From NCBI GenBank assembly GCA_023957835.1, contig JAMLGP010000001.1:1357575-1421574 (forward strand): 64,000 bases of DNA. The letters run 5' to 3'. The DNA is from Homoserinimonas sp. (GTDB lineage: Bacteria; Actinomycetota; Actinomycetes; Actinomycetales; Microbacteriaceae). This document shows, piece by piece, positions 15,499-23,238 of this stretch (position 1 is its first letter; each line of letters opens with the position of its first letter). The translations under genes were made by a program, and so were the position numbers. The notes beneath the pieces were generated by a model that did no database searches, had not been told where the DNA came from, and saw only the letters and a program-made list of their open reading frames with translations.

Positions 15499-15557
15499 TT
15501 GGGAATCCCAAGTATGTTTCAGCGCTTGGCACAAGGCCACATGAATGGGGCCAAGCG
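15499..15557. repeat. Small inverted repeats between tRNA-Gln and mntA
   Basis: The 181-bp gap between mntA and tRNA-Gln holds a 13-bp palindrome TTGGGAATCCCAA (15499-15511) and 8-bp arms CGCTTGGC (15523-15530) and GCCAAGCG (15550-15557). The second could form a hairpin downstream of tRNA-Gln on the minus strand and help end transcription, though no U-run follows. Nothing else was found here. Confidence 0.4.
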
Positions 15558-15579
15558 ACCATGATCAGTGATTGCGAAG

Positions 15580-15651
15580 CTGGGGTGCCTGGACTCGAAC
15601 CAAGAACAACTGAACCAGAATCAGCCGTGTTGCCAATTACACCACACCCCA
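15580..15651 (-). tRNA. tRNA-Gln (CTG)
   Basis: A 72-nt cloverleaf. The acceptor TGGGGTG pairs perfectly with CACCCCA. The anticodon loop TTCTGGT, closed by GCTGA/TCAGT, gives anticodon CTG, and the T loop is GGTTCGAGTCC. CCA is not encoded. It lies about 130 bp before the gltX 3' end, on the same strand and downstream of it. Confidence 0.94.
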
Positions 15652-15781
15652 TTGGGCGACCTAGGTCGCGCCGAGGAACTACTCTATCGCATCGGCGCGA
15701 GCGAGCCGATTCGGTCTCAACGGAGGATTGAAACGATCCAGACGTGAACCGAGTTCGTCGAGTGCGCGAACGAAAGCCCGA

Positions 15782-17257
15782 CTACAGCCGCTCCGCCAGC
15801 CTGCGGATTCGAGCGAGCGAAGAGTCCTTGCCGAGGAGTTCCATCGACTCGAACAGGGGCGGGCTCACGCGGCGGCCGGACATTGCGGTGCGGATCGGGC
15901 CGAAGGCCAGGCGCGGCTTGAGGCCGAGCTCGTCGACGAGGGCGCCGCGGAGGGAGGCTTCGATCGCGGTGGCGGTCCAGTTGCTCAGGGCGGTCAGGGC
16001 GCGGTCGGCGACTGCGAGCGCCTCACTGCCTTCGGGGCCGGGTAGGGCATCCGGCTCGAACTCGATCTGGTCATCCGGGGTGAACAGAAAGCCGAGCAGT
16101 CCCGGGGCTTCGCCAAGGAGCTGCATGCGCTCCTGGACGAGCGGGGCGGCGCGGCGAAGCAGGGCGCGGTCGGCATCCGTGTGCACAAAGTCGGTCAGGT
16201 AGGGCTCGAGCCGGGTCGCGAAATCCTCCGGCGAAAGCAGGCGGATGTGGTCGCCGTTTATCGACTCCGCCTTCTTCAGGTCGAACCGGGCAGGGTTGGG
16301 GTTGACGTTCGAGACTTCGAAGGCCGCGATCATTTCGTCCATGCTGAAGACATCGCGATCCGGGGCGAGCGACCAGCCGAGCAGGGCCAGATAGTTCAGC
16401 AGCCCCTCGCGAATGAAGCCTCGGTCGCGATGGTGAAAGAGGTTCGACTCTGGATCGCGCTTGGAGAGCTTCTTGTTTCCCTCGCCCATGACGTACGGCA
16501 GGTGGCCGAAGCGCGGGATCGCGCTCGCGAGGCCGACGTCGATCAAGGCGTGGTAGAGGGCGATTTGCCTCGGAGTGCTCGGCAGCAGGTCCTCGCCGCG
16601 CAGAACGTGGGTTACCCCCATGAGCGCATCGTCAACTGGGTTGACGAAGGTGTAGAGCGGCTTGCCGTTTGGCCGAACCACCACAAAATCGGTGAAACTG
16701 CCAACCGGGAAAGTGATCTCGCCGCGGACTAGATCATCAAAACCGAGGTCAGTGTCTGGCACCCGCAGGCGCAGCGCCGGCTCGCGGCCGGTCGCGCGAT
16801 ATTCGGCCCTTTGAGCGTCGGTAAGATCGCGCTCGAAGTTGTCGTAGCCCTGCTTGGGGTCGCGGCCGTTAGCAAGATTGCGCGCTTCCATCTCCTCGGC
16901 GGTGACGAAGCTCTCGTAGAGGTGGCCGGCCGCCTTTAGCTTCTCGATCGCGTCCGCATAGATTTCGCCGCGCTGCGACTGGCGGTATGGTCCGTGCGGG
17001 CCGCCGACACTTTCGCCTTCATCCCAGTTGATTCCAAGCCAGCCAAGCGCTTCGAGCAACTGCTGATAGCTCTCTTCGCTGTCGCGTTCGGCATCCGTAT
17101 CTTCGATTCGGAAAATGAGCTTGCCGCCGGTGTGCCTGGCCCAGGCCCAGTTAAACAGGGCAGTGCGGATCAGGCCGACGTGCGGCGTCCCGGTCGGAGA
17201 AGGGCAAAATCGCAGCCGGATGTCCGCTCCGGTCGCGGTAGTAAAGCTCGCAGTCAT
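15782..17257 (-). CDS. gltX: Glutamyl-tRNA synthetase
   Basis: GltX charges tRNA-Glu. In actinobacteria, which normally lack glutaminyl-tRNA synthetase, it also mischarges tRNA-Gln for later amidation by GatCAB; that step is known for the phylum, not shown here. The 491 residues carry the class I motifs: the HIGH-equivalent [14 protein letters not shown] near residue 24 and KLSKRD near 263. The ATG at 17257 follows TAGGAT by seven bases, so a leaderless mRNA is possible, although TTGGAG in the same spacer could serve as a binding site. tRNA-Gln lies just downstream. Confidence 0.96.
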   Translation of the reverse strand: MTASFTTATGADIRLRFCPSPTGTPHVGLIRTALFNWAWARHTGGKLIFRIEDTDAERDSEESYQQLLEALGWLGINWDEGESVGGPHGPYRQSQRGEIYADAIEKLKAAGHLYESFVTAEEMEARNLANGRDPKQGYDNFERDLTDAQRAEYRATGREPALRLRVPDTDLGFDDLVRGEITFPVGSFTDFVVVRPNGKPLYTFVNPVDDALMGVTHVLRGEDLLPSTPRQIALYHALIDVGLASAIPRFGHLPYVMGEGNKKLSKRDPESNLFHHRDRGFIREGLLNYLALLGWSLAPDRDVFSMDEMIAAFEVSNVNPNPARFDLKKAESINGDHIRLLSPEDFATRLEPYLTDFVHTDADRALLRRAAPLVQERMQLLGEAPGLLGFLFTPDDQIEFEPDALPGPEGSEALAVADRALTALSNWTATAIEASLRGALVDELGLKPRLAFGPIRTAMSGRRVSPPLFESMELLGKDSSLARIRRLAERL

Positions 17258-17326
17258 CGCTCCAATCCTAGGCGCAGAGCGAAACTCGATCTAATCTGAT
17301 GCAGTTGATGCGTTAGAATTGACATC

Positions 17327-17575
17327 ATGCGCACCACTCTCTCAATCGACGATGAATTGCTTGAGCAAGCGAAAAAGACAGCCAGACGTCGAGGGCAGAC
17401 TCTCGGGCAGTATGTGGAGTCCGCAGTTCGGCGAGACCTCGTGACCCCCGACCCCAAGGCCGTTGCCATTGAACTGCCAACATTCACGCGGGGAACGGGG
17501 ATGAGGCCGGGAATCGACCCCTCTTCGAACCGGGCGCTCTACGATGCACTCGATGCGAGCGGCGACCTCAGTTGA
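17327..17575 (+). CDS. vapB: VapB-like ribbon-helix-helix antitoxin
   Basis: This 82-residue protein starts MRTTLSIDDELLEQAKKTA, the beta-strand plus helix of a ribbon-helix-helix DNA-binding domain. A variable C-terminal tail would wrap the toxin. The ATG follows TAGAAT (17314-17319) by seven bases with no Shine-Dalgarno, so the operon is probably leaderless. Its stop overlaps the toxin start (TTGA). By analogy with VapBC modules, the antitoxin with toxin should repress this promoter. The sequence TGATGCAGTTGATGC just upstream could be an operator. Confidence 0.85.
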   Translation: MRTTLSIDDELLEQAKKTARRRGQTLGQYVESAVRRDLVTPDPKAVAIELPTFTRGTGMRPGIDPSSNRALYDALDASGDLS

Positions 17576-17997
17576 TCGTTGTCGATGTGAACGTACTATT
17601 GGCCGCATTTCGTGGTGATCACGTTCATCACCCTTCGGCCAAACACTGGCTTGAGCGCACACTTGCCTCAGGAGTTAGAGTCCTGATACCTGACCTGGTC
17701 TGGGTTGGGTTTGTTCGACTGGTTACAAATAACCACATCTTTGAAGTGCCATCTACGCCTCACGAGGCGTTCGAATTCGTCGAGGCAATTTGCGGATCGA
17801 GAGCATATTCGAGCGTCCCCGGACTTGTCGATGGTTTGGAGCTATTTCGCCAAACCGTTCTGGAGTCAAATTCCTGGGGCAATCTGGTTCCGGATGCATA
17901 CCTCGCCTCAATTGCCCGTACGCATGCGGTTCCGCTGGCGAGTTTCGATCGAGATTTCAGGCGCTTCGACGGCCTCGAGATAGTCGTTCCCGCCTGA
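17572..17997 (+). CDS. vapC: VapC-type PIN-domain toxin
   Basis: VapC toxins are Mg2+-dependent RNases that cut tRNA or rRNA. The 141 residues show the PIN acidic residues: Asp5 in VVDVNVL, a central Glu/Asp-containing helix, Asp in NLVPDAYLASIA, and the closing ASFDRDFRRF motif. No frame damage is visible, so the toxin looks active. The start is a TTG overlapping the antitoxin stop by four bases, which couples their translation. It is the only toxin here besides HepT whose catalytic motif is complete. Confidence 0.87.
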   Translation: MIVVDVNVLLAAFRGDHVHHPSAKHWLERTLASGVRVLIPDLVWVGFVRLVTNNHIFEVPSTPHEAFEFVEAICGSRAYSSVPGLVDGLELFRQTVLESNSWGNLVPDAYLASIARTHAVPLASFDRDFRRFDGLEIVVPA

Positions 17998-18015
17998 TCC
18001 AGTCAGACCAGATTC

Positions 18016-18828
18016 TCAGTCGCCGGCGGCGTTGCCCTCGCGCTTGCCTGCCGGATTGTCCTCGCGATTGCGGGCGGGGTTGCTCAGCGTGCCGATGCCT
18101 TCGATCGTGATGTCGACTCTCTGGCCATCGGTGAAACCGCCGAGGCCAGCCGGGGTTCCGGTGCAAATCACATCACCCGGTAGGAGCGTCCAGACGCTCG
18201 AGGCGAATTCGATGATCTCCGGAACATTGTAGAGCATTTCGGAGGTGTTGCCGTGGCGGCGCTTCTCGCCGTCGACGAAGGTCTGGATTTCAAGCGCCGA
18301 AATGTCCAGCTCGGTCTCGATCCAGGGGCCGAGCGGACAGAAGGTGTCGTAGCCCTTCGCCCTTGCCCACTGGCCGTCGGCAAACATGACATCCCTGGCC
18401 GAGACATCGTTGGCGATCGTGTAGCCGAAGACGCAGTCCATGGCATCGCTGGCGCTCACGAGCTTTGCAACCTTGCCGATCACGACCGCGAGCTCGCCCT
18501 CGTGCACGATCCGGCCATCCACCGGCGGAATCACGATGTCGTCCCCCGGCCCGACTACCGCGGTATTGGGCTTGAGGAAAATGAGCGGATTGTTCAACGT
18601 CGCGGCATGCATATCGGCCTTGTGCGCGGCGTAATTCATGCCGACGCAAATCACCTTCGAGCGCGGGATGACCGGGGCAAGCAGCTTCGCATCCTCGAGA
18701 TTCACCCTCTGACCGGTCGTTTCAAAACCGGCGAACATCGGGTCGCCAGCCAAGACAACGAGTTCGTCTTCGTCGACTATCCCAAACTTCGGATCCGACT
18801 CGGGCAGGCTGAATCTGGCGATTTTCAA
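18016..18828 (-). CDS. Fumarylacetoacetate hydrolase-family protein
   Basis: FAH-family enzymes cleave or isomerise 2-oxo acids in catabolic pathways or decarboxylate oxaloacetate-like compounds. The 270-residue protein has the metal-binding acidic residues in the HEGELAVVIG segment and in the NDVSARDVMFADGQWARAKG loop, and a GDVICTGTPAGLG closing motif. The C-terminus ends in an 8-residue repeat (NPARNRED, NPAGKREG, NAAGD), a species-specific extension. The start is a TTG at 18828 with GAGAAG upstream. It is the last gene after leuB and ilvE, so it may act on branched-chain oxoacids or be a passenger; the substrate is unknown. Confidence 0.85.
   Translation of the reverse strand: MKIARFSLPESDPKFGIVDEDELVVLAGDPMFAGFETTGQRVNLEDAKLLAPVIPRSKVICVGMNYAAHKADMHAATLNNPLIFLKPNTAVVGPGDDIVIPPVDGRIVHEGELAVVIGKVAKLVSASDAMDCVFGYTIANDVSARDVMFADGQWARAKGYDTFCPLGPWIETELDISALEIQTFVDGEKRRHGNTSEMLYNVPEIIEFASSVWTLLPGDVICTGTPAGLGGFTDGQRVDITIEGIGTLSNPARNREDNPAGKREGNAAGD
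18022..18081 (-). repeat. 24-nt imperfect tandem repeat in the FAH-protein tail
   Basis: Two and a half copies of an 8-codon unit encode NPARNRED, NPAGKREG and NAAGD at the very C-terminus. The repeats lie beyond the conserved catalytic domain, so copy number can probably vary without loss of activity. Confidence 0.7.
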
Positions 18829-18855
18829 GGTGCGATCTTCTCTGCTTTTGCTCTC

Positions 18856-19971
18856 TCAGGCGTCGAGTCTCGTGAGCCAGCCGTGACGATCCTCCGCCCG
18901 ACCGTACTGGATGTCGGTGAGCTCCTTGCGCAGAGCCATAGTCAGTTCGCCCGCAGGCGCGTCTGCCTTTCCGATAGTGAACTCGGCCGCCTTGAGTTGC
19001 GCGATCGGGGTGATGACCGCCGCGGTTCCACAGGCAAACACTTCGACAATGTCGCCGGAAGCCGCCCCCTCGCGCCACTCGTCGATGGTCACTTGCCTCA
19101 CTTCGACCTTGTGGCCCCGGTCGCGGGCCAGATCCAGAACCGAGTCTCGAGTGATTCCCTCAAGAATGCTGTCCGACTTCGGGGTCACTACCGTTCCGTC
19201 GTGGTAGACGAGAACGATGTTCATGCCGCCGAGCTCTTCAAGGTACTTGCCCTCTGCAGAGTCCAGGAACATGACCTGGGCGCAGCCGTTTTCGGTGGCC
19301 TCGGCCTGAGCGACGAGCGATGAGGCGTAGTTGCCCCCGGTCTTTGCTGCTCCGGTTCCGCCCTTACCTGCGCGAGCGAAGTTGGTCGAAAGCCAGATCG
19401 ATACCGGAGCCACTCCGCCGTGGAAGTAGGCGCCAGCCGGGCTGCCAATCACGTAGTAGGCAACCTTTTCCGCAGGACGCACCCCGAGGAACGATTCGGT
19501 CGCAAACATGTAGGGCCTCAAGTAAAGGCTCGTCTCCGGTGCGGAAGGGACCCAGTCGCGGTCGACTGCAATTAGCTGTCGCAACGAGTCGACGAAGTAC
19601 TCGAGCGGAAGCTCGGGGAGAGCAAGCCGCCTCGCGGAGCGCTGCATCCGGCCGGCATTTGCTTCCGGACGGAAGGTCCAGATCGAGCCGTCCTCGTGAC
19701 GGTAGGCCTTCATCCCCTCGAAAATCTCCTGGCCATAGTGCAGCACCGCTGCCGATGGCTCCAGCGAGATCGGACCGTAAGGCTGCACTCGCGGCTGTTG
19801 CCAGCCCCCGCTAATTGACCAGGTCAGGCCGACCATGTGGTCGGTGAAGAATTTGCCGAACCCCGGGTTGCCGAGGATCTCGGCGCGCTCCTTGGCGCTT
19901 CTCGGCGCGGGGTTGCGGGTAACCGACCATTCGAGGTCGGTTGAGGTCTCGGAATCTGCTTCGAACGTCAT
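18856..19971 (-). CDS. ilvE: Branched-chain-amino-acid aminotransferase
   Basis: IlvE swaps amino groups between glutamate and the 2-oxoacids of leucine, isoleucine and valine using PLP. This 371-residue protein is of the class IV fold: YGQEIFEGMKAYR, the FRPEANAGRMQRSARRLALP segment, the PLP-lysine region GTGAAKTGGNYASSL, and YLEELGGMNIV. The ACGTAAVITP phosphate-binding stretch is near the end. The ATG at 19971 has GAAGGA upstream. It follows leuB by 27 bp on the same strand, so the two should be cotranscribed for the final leucine steps. Confidence 0.95.
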   Translation of the reverse strand: MTFEADSETSTDLEWSVTRNPAPRSAKERAEILGNPGFGKFFTDHMVGLTWSISGGWQQPRVQPYGPISLEPSAAVLHYGQEIFEGMKAYRHEDGSIWTFRPEANAGRMQRSARRLALPELPLEYFVDSLRQLIAVDRDWVPSAPETSLYLRPYMFATESFLGVRPAEKVAYYVIGSPAGAYFHGGVAPVSIWLSTNFARAGKGGTGAAKTGGNYASSLVAQAEATENGCAQVMFLDSAEGKYLEELGGMNIVLVYHDGTVVTPKSDSILEGITRDSVLDLARDRGHKVEVRQVTIDEWREGAASGDIVEVFACGTAAVITPIAQLKAAEFTIGKADAPAGELTMALRKELTDIQYGRAEDRHGWLTRLDA

Positions 19972-19998
19972 TTGAGTCCTTCGTCGTTCTTATTCTGG

Positions 19999-21048
19999 TT
20001 AGTTCCTGGTCAGCAGCTCAGCAATTGCATCGCCGATTTCGCGGGTTGAGCGATCCGAACCCTTACGTCCGGCCAGATCGGCCAGGGTCGCCTCGGTCAC
20101 CCTTGCCGCTGCTTCGGGGTAGCCCTGCTGATCCAGCAGGAGCGCAATCGAAAGAATTGCGGCAGTCGGATCGGCCAGTTGCTTGCCGGCGATGTCCGGG
20201 GCCGAACCGTGTACAGGTTCGAACATGCTTGGGAACGCGCCTTCCGGATTGATGTTTCCGGATGCTGCGAGTCCGATTCCGCCGCTGATGGCGGCAGCTA
20301 AATCGGTGATTATGTCACCGAAAAGATTATCAGTGACGATCACGTCGAATCGGCTCGGATCGGTAACAAGGTGGATGGTCGCAGCGTCAACGTGCTGGTA
20401 GCCGACCTCAATCTGCGGATGCTCGGCGGCGACCTCGCCCACGATTCGCTGCCACAGGCGCCCTGCAAAGCTCAGCACATTCGTCTTGTGTACGAGGGTA
20501 AGTCTGCGGCGGCGCTTTTCTGCGAGGTCGAAGGCGAAGCGAACCACCCGCTCAACTCCGAAGGCGGTGTTTACGCTCACTTCCGAGGCGATCTCGTTTA
20601 CAGTGCCTGTTCGGATGCTTCCGCCGGTTCCCGCATACGGCCCCTCTGTCCCCTCCCGGACCACCACGAAGTCGACCGCGCCTGGTTCCCGGAGAGGGCT
20701 TTTGACTCCGGGGAGGATTACCGATGGCCGCAGGTTCACGTAGTGGTCGAAGGCGAAACGCAATTTCAGCAGCAGGCCGCGCTCGATGATTCCACCGGCC
20801 AGTCGGACATCCCTCGGGTCCCCGCCGACAGCGCCGAGCAGAATCGCGTCGTGCGCAGCGAGCGCTGCGAGATCTTCGTCTTCGAGGATCCTGCCGGTCT
20901 CAAGGTAGTGTCCGGCCCCGAAGGGATATTCAGTGGCCTTAACCGAGTCTTCGCCGATAGCGGCACGAAGCACTTTGAGCGCTTCCGCAATGACTTCCGG
21001 TCCGATTCCGTCACCCGCGATTACGGCCAGATCCAGCACGCGGGACAT
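19999..21048 (-). CDS. leuB: 3-isopropylmalate dehydrogenase
   Basis: LeuB oxidises and decarboxylates 3-isopropylmalate to the leucine oxoacid. The 349-residue protein shows the GDGIGPEV start, the [11 protein letters not shown] loop, [15 protein letters not shown], the NAD-site [18 protein letters not shown], and metal-binding Asp residues in [14 protein letters not shown] strong GGAGG lies seven bases before the ATG, and a TAGGCT hexamer about 35 bases upstream is a likely -10 box. It heads the leuB-ilvE-FAH operon. leuC and leuD are 14 kb away, so leucine genes are split over two loci here. Confidence 0.96.
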   Translation of the reverse strand: MSRVLDLAVIAGDGIGPEVIAEALKVLRAAIGEDSVKATEYPFGAGHYLETGRILEDEDLAALAAHDAILLGAVGGDPRDVRLAGGIIERGLLLKLRFAFDHYVNLRPSVILPGVKSPLREPGAVDFVVVREGTEGPYAGTGGSIRTGTVNEIASEVSVNTAFGVERVVRFAFDLAEKRRRRLTLVHKTNVLSFAGRLWQRIVGEVAAEHPQIEVGYQHVDAATIHLVTDPSRFDVIVTDNLFGDIITDLAAAISGGIGLAASGNINPEGAFPSMFEPVHGSAPDIAGKQLADPTAAILSIALLLDQQGYPEAAARVTEATLADLAGRKGSDRSTREIGDAIAELLTRN

Positions 21049-21141
21049 CGAAAACCTCCAGAAGACTCAGGGCTTCAAGCCTACCGCGGGGCGCGATACC
21101 CTCAGTTTCGCCATCGACTCAGCGTGGGCGGCCGACCGGCG

Positions 21142-23157
21142 TCACCATCCCCCGCCGCCGCCTCCGCCGCCACCGCCACCGGAGAAGCCACCGCCAGAGG
21201 AACCGCCTGAAAACGAGCCAGAGCTGCTGTGAGACCAGGAGGACGAGCCAGAGGAACTGCTGCTGCTGACGGTCCGATTCGCAATCGAGGACACCGATAG
21301 GGCGCCGAGGGTGCTGGAGAAGGCGGCGAAGTCGAAGCTTCCGGTTCCGGAATACCACTCAGGAGCGCTTTGCTCGTAGTAGATCGCGAGCTCTTTGGCC
21401 CACTGGTTTTCAATTCCCCACAGCACCGCGAACGGAAGCAGCTTTTCGTATAGCTTCACCCGCTCGATCGGGATCTTCGGATTGAGTCCCTCAGCCCTCA
21501 CCCGCTCGGCTCCTTCCGGGCTCTGCAGCATATTGAGCCGATCGGCTTCAGCGAGCTGCAGGTAGTCGCGCATGCCAATGAGGTAATCGCGCTTTTCAGC
21601 GCCGGCCGCACTTACCGCCGCCGGTCGCCAGGCGAAGCCAGCGCAAATGAAAGTCCCGAGGAGCCCGATTACGAATACCGCGATCCCCCACAAATTCACC
21701 GAAAGAAAAGCCATCGAAACGCCGAACATTGCCATTCCAACAAGACTTGCAACGAAGCATCCGGCCGCAGCGATCAGCCCCACCGCTGGGGAGCGCTTCT
21801 GGATCAGCCCCTCCTGAATCACTCGCTGTCTTACGGCAGACCCAACTGCCGCAATTGCCTGGGCAGCGACGTCGTCGGTGACACCGACTTCCTGGGTAGC
21901 CCCGATTGCCGGCATTCCGTCCGGTGAATACTCTGACCCGATCGCGGAGTTGATCAGCTCCATTACGCTGCCGCTGACAAAGCCGGACTGACTGAGCATG
22001 CTCAAGTCCGGGAACGCGGGCCCACCGAAAATCGCCTTGAGCAGGGCAAGTTCGTCGGCATCCACTTTGTCGAGGCTCAGCAGTTGCAAGGTGAACTTCG
22101 CCCCGCTGTTGGTGACGGGATAGTCGAGAATTCGCAGGTTGCCGCGAACTGCCAGGCTCACGATCTGGGCCGGGACTCCCTTCCAGGTTCTGCCGATGAG
22201 GTTCGAGGCCTCCAGCAGGTTCATGTCCTTCGGCGGAGTGTATTGAGGAATGATGATTCCTCTGCCTTTTGCCCCGGCGGGTTTTACGAATCGCCAGACG
22301 ATAGTGAAGGCAGTGCCGAGCACAGTGAGAATCCCGAGCCCGATCGAAACCCAAATTGGCCAGTCGGGTGCGTTCGGCATGGAGAATGGCACTCCGTCGA
22401 ACCCGTCGTTTGAGCCGGGAATCTCTACCGGTTCAACCTGGATGAAGGAACCGTAATTGAAGCCGATCGCCACGGTCAGAGTCTCGAACGCATCCAGACC
22501 GGTCGCACTTGCGCTGAAAACCGTACCGTCGGCATCCGCCCCCTTGGTGATTTCGCACTGGGTGGTGGAGCCTTGAGCACCGAAATAGCAGGATGCCGAC
22601 CCGGTGAGAATCTCGTCGAGTGCAGGATCCAGGTGGACCCGCACGCTTACCCGGCCGAAGGGCTGCGGAAATCCGGTGCCGTTGGCGTCCCAGTAGAACT
22701 CATCGTCATTGGTGTCGGAAAATGCCCGAACGACGTTTCGCTGGGTGTAGGCGATCGTATAGGTCATCCGCCCGTGAACGTATTCGCCGGAGCCGATCTT
22801 GAGTTCGGTGTATTCGCCGACAGTTTGAGTAAAAGGAATCGACTTGCCGCTGCCGTCGGTCACCGACTCGACAACGGTAGCCAGGGGCACTCCGTCGTAG
22901 TAGTTCGGAATGGCGCGGATGATTCCCCGGTTCTGATCGAAACTCGGGAACACCGCGACAAAGGTTTCAACCGTGCGCAGCACCGAATAGTTTCCGGCGT
23001 CTCGGCTGAGGTAGTAGTCCGCGCTGTAGGAATCGAACTCGAAGTCCTGAACGTCGGTCTTCGGACCGGCAAGGGCAACATTGGTTGCCCCTACCGGGGA
23101 CAGAGGTAGGAGGAGGCTTAACCCCAAGAGCACCAAGACTCTAATGAAACTCCTCAC
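21142..23157 (-). CDS. DUF2207 membrane protein with glycine-rich C-terminus
   Basis: The 671-residue protein has a signal peptide, a large extracytoplasmic beta-rich DUF2207 domain (about residues 35-265), a transmembrane helix, then two more helices near residues 450-510 and a cytosolic part. It ends in GGGGGGGGGGW after Ser/Gly repeats. This architecture is common in actinobacterial DUF2207 proteins, whose function is unknown. The start is a GTG with TACGCT six bases upstream, another leaderless layout. It has no evident operon partner; leuB lies 93 bp downstream on the same strand. The ABC operon upstream ends 81 bp away. Confidence 0.85.
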   Translation of the reverse strand: MRSFIRVLVLLGLSLLLPLSPVGATNVALAGPKTDVQDFEFDSYSADYYLSRDAGNYSVLRTVETFVAVFPSFDQNRGIIRAIPNYYDGVPLATVVESVTDGSGKSIPFTQTVGEYTELKIGSGEYVHGRMTYTIAYTQRNVVRAFSDTNDDEFYWDANGTGFPQPFGRVSVRVHLDPALDEILTGSASCYFGAQGSTTQCEITKGADADGTVFSASATGLDAFETLTVAIGFNYGSFIQVEPVEIPGSNDGFDGVPFSMPNAPDWPIWVSIGLGILTVLGTAFTIVWRFVKPAGAKGRGIIIPQYTPPKDMNLLEASNLIGRTWKGVPAQIVSLAVRGNLRILDYPVTNSGAKFTLQLLSLDKVDADELALLKAIFGGPAFPDLSMLSQSGFVSGSVMELINSAIGSEYSPDGMPAIGATQEVGVTDDVAAQAIAAVGSAVRQRVIQEGLIQKRSPAVGLIAAAGCFVASLVGMAMFGVSMAFLSVNLWGIAVFVIGLLGTFICAGFAWRPAAVSAAGAEKRDYLIGMRDYLQLAEADRLNMLQSPEGAERVRAEGLNPKIPIERVKLYEKLLPFAVLWGIENQWAKELAIYYEQSAPEWYSGTGSFDFAAFSSTLGALSVSSIANRTVSSSSSSGSSSWSHSSSGSFSGGSSGGGFSGGGGGGGGGGGW

Positions 23158-23238
23158 AAGGTGAGCGTAGCGTTAGCGCTGCACAGTCTCTCAACCTGGC
23201 AGCAACGACCCCGTCCTACCTGACTCAATTTGGAAGAT

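Noticed and set aside
15499..15511. TTGGGAATCCCAA as an attachment site next to tRNA-Gln
   Set aside because: It does not match the tRNA 3' end, no second copy was found nearby, and no integrase is present.
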